Positions 63,744 through 64,000 of a DNA stretch of 64,000 nt are shown here, in pieces. The position numbers were made by a program, and so were the translations under genes. The stretch is taken from assembly GCF_020618475.1 (NCBI RefSeq), contig NZ_CP085336.1, positions 806,001 through 870,000 on the forward strand. Direction: 5' to 3'. Every line of letters begins with the position of its first letter. The first letter of the stretch is position 1. Origin of the DNA: Haladaptatus halobius (lineage in GTDB: Archaea; Halobacteriota; Halobacteria; Halobacteriales; Haladaptataceae). Below the pieces are notes generated by a model that was not told the DNA's origin, searched no databases, and worked only from the letters and a program-made list of their open reading frames with translations.

Positions 63744-64000
63744 ATGCCAGACAAACCACACCAGAACCTAGCCATCATCGGCCACGTCGACCACGGAAAG
63801 TCCACCTTAGTCGGACGACTCCTCTTCGAGACGGGGAGCGTCCCGGAGCACGTCATCGAACAGCACAAGAAGGAAGCCGAGGAGAAGGGCAAAGGCGGTT
63901 TCGAGTTCGCCTACGTGATGGACAACCTCGCCGAGGAGCGCGAGCGCGGCGTCACCATCGACATCGCCCACCAGGAGTTCGACACCGACGAGTACTATTT
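63744..64000 (+). CDS. translation elongation factor EF-1alpha, N-terminal part
   Basis: 85 codons before the window ends. [21 protein letters not shown] holds the P-loop GHVDHGKST; the [20 protein letters not shown] segment contains switch 1 and the [13 protein letters not shown] family motif. It delivers aminoacyl-tRNA to the ribosome using GTP. Cut off by the window, not broken. Confidence 0.95.
   Translation, partial: MPDKPHQNLAIIGHVDHGKSTLVGRLLFETGSVPEHVIEQHKKEAEEKGKGGFEFAYVMDNLAEERERGVTIDIAHQEFDTDEYY

Overview
The window looks like a chromosomal segment of an extremely halophilic archaeon (class Halobacteria). The support is acidic proteins, high-GC coding sequence, many twin-arginine signal peptides and lipoboxes, TATA boxes placed about 25-30 bases before start codons (leaderless transcripts), haloarchaea-type small winged-helix regulators, a fused cytochrome oxidase subunit I+III and an archaeal EF-1alpha. 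The genus cannot be fixed from the sequence alone. No tRNA, rRNA, CRISPR array, insertion sequence or attachment site was recognised.

Layout. 1-12 kb: envelope and miscellaneous genes (Tat-exported proteins, a serine beta-lactamase-like hydrolase, an FAD oxidoreductase, a HerA-like ATPase with coiled coil and C-terminal HTH, lipoproteins, a secreted beta-helix protein, an asparagine-synthase-like protein). 12-14 kb: broken MFS and M28 peptidase genes. 14-25 kb: a respiratory island with coxB, a coxA/coxC fusion, a subunit IV-like gene, a second stand-alone oxidase subunit I and two paralogous DUF6789-type membrane proteins, plus a Spo0M-like protein, a broken pentapeptide-repeat potassium channel, a sirtuin and a universal stress protein. 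25-30 kb: SprT-like protease, small regulators, a glyoxalase-USP fusion facing an HxlR regulator, and an orphan peptide-binding protein. 30-34 kb: late heme synthesis (hemH, protoporphyrinogen oxidase, hemE), which fits the heme demand of the oxidases. 34-42 kb: glycosyltransferases, a phage-type protein, citrate synthase, SDR and Gfo/Idh/MocA oxidoreductases. 42-53 kb: copper handling (HMA chaperone, Lrp-TRASH regulator and, 8 kb away, CopA), a Rieske fusion protein, and ribonucleotide reductase nrdA-nrdB. 53-64 kb: an orphan adenine methyltransferase, phosphate and SLC13-type transporters, gshA, small regulators, an alcohol dehydrogenase and the start of EF-1alpha.

Two things stand out. First, NrdB has Glu at the first metal-ligand position and Phe where the radical tyrosine should be, the signature of class Ic (Mn/Fe) R2 proteins. 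Second, about eleven loci are interrupted by one-base frameshifts (four fit a one-base change in a homopolymer run) or by in-frame TAG/TGA, several of them where a Trp or Arg is expected. Because the breaks include nrdA, the sequence itself should be checked before these are called pseudogenes. Possible cis-elements include a perfect 8+8 inverted repeat just upstream of the nrdA TATA box, a hairpin covering the copA ribosome binding site, and repeated motifs between the HxlR gene and the gene it faces.
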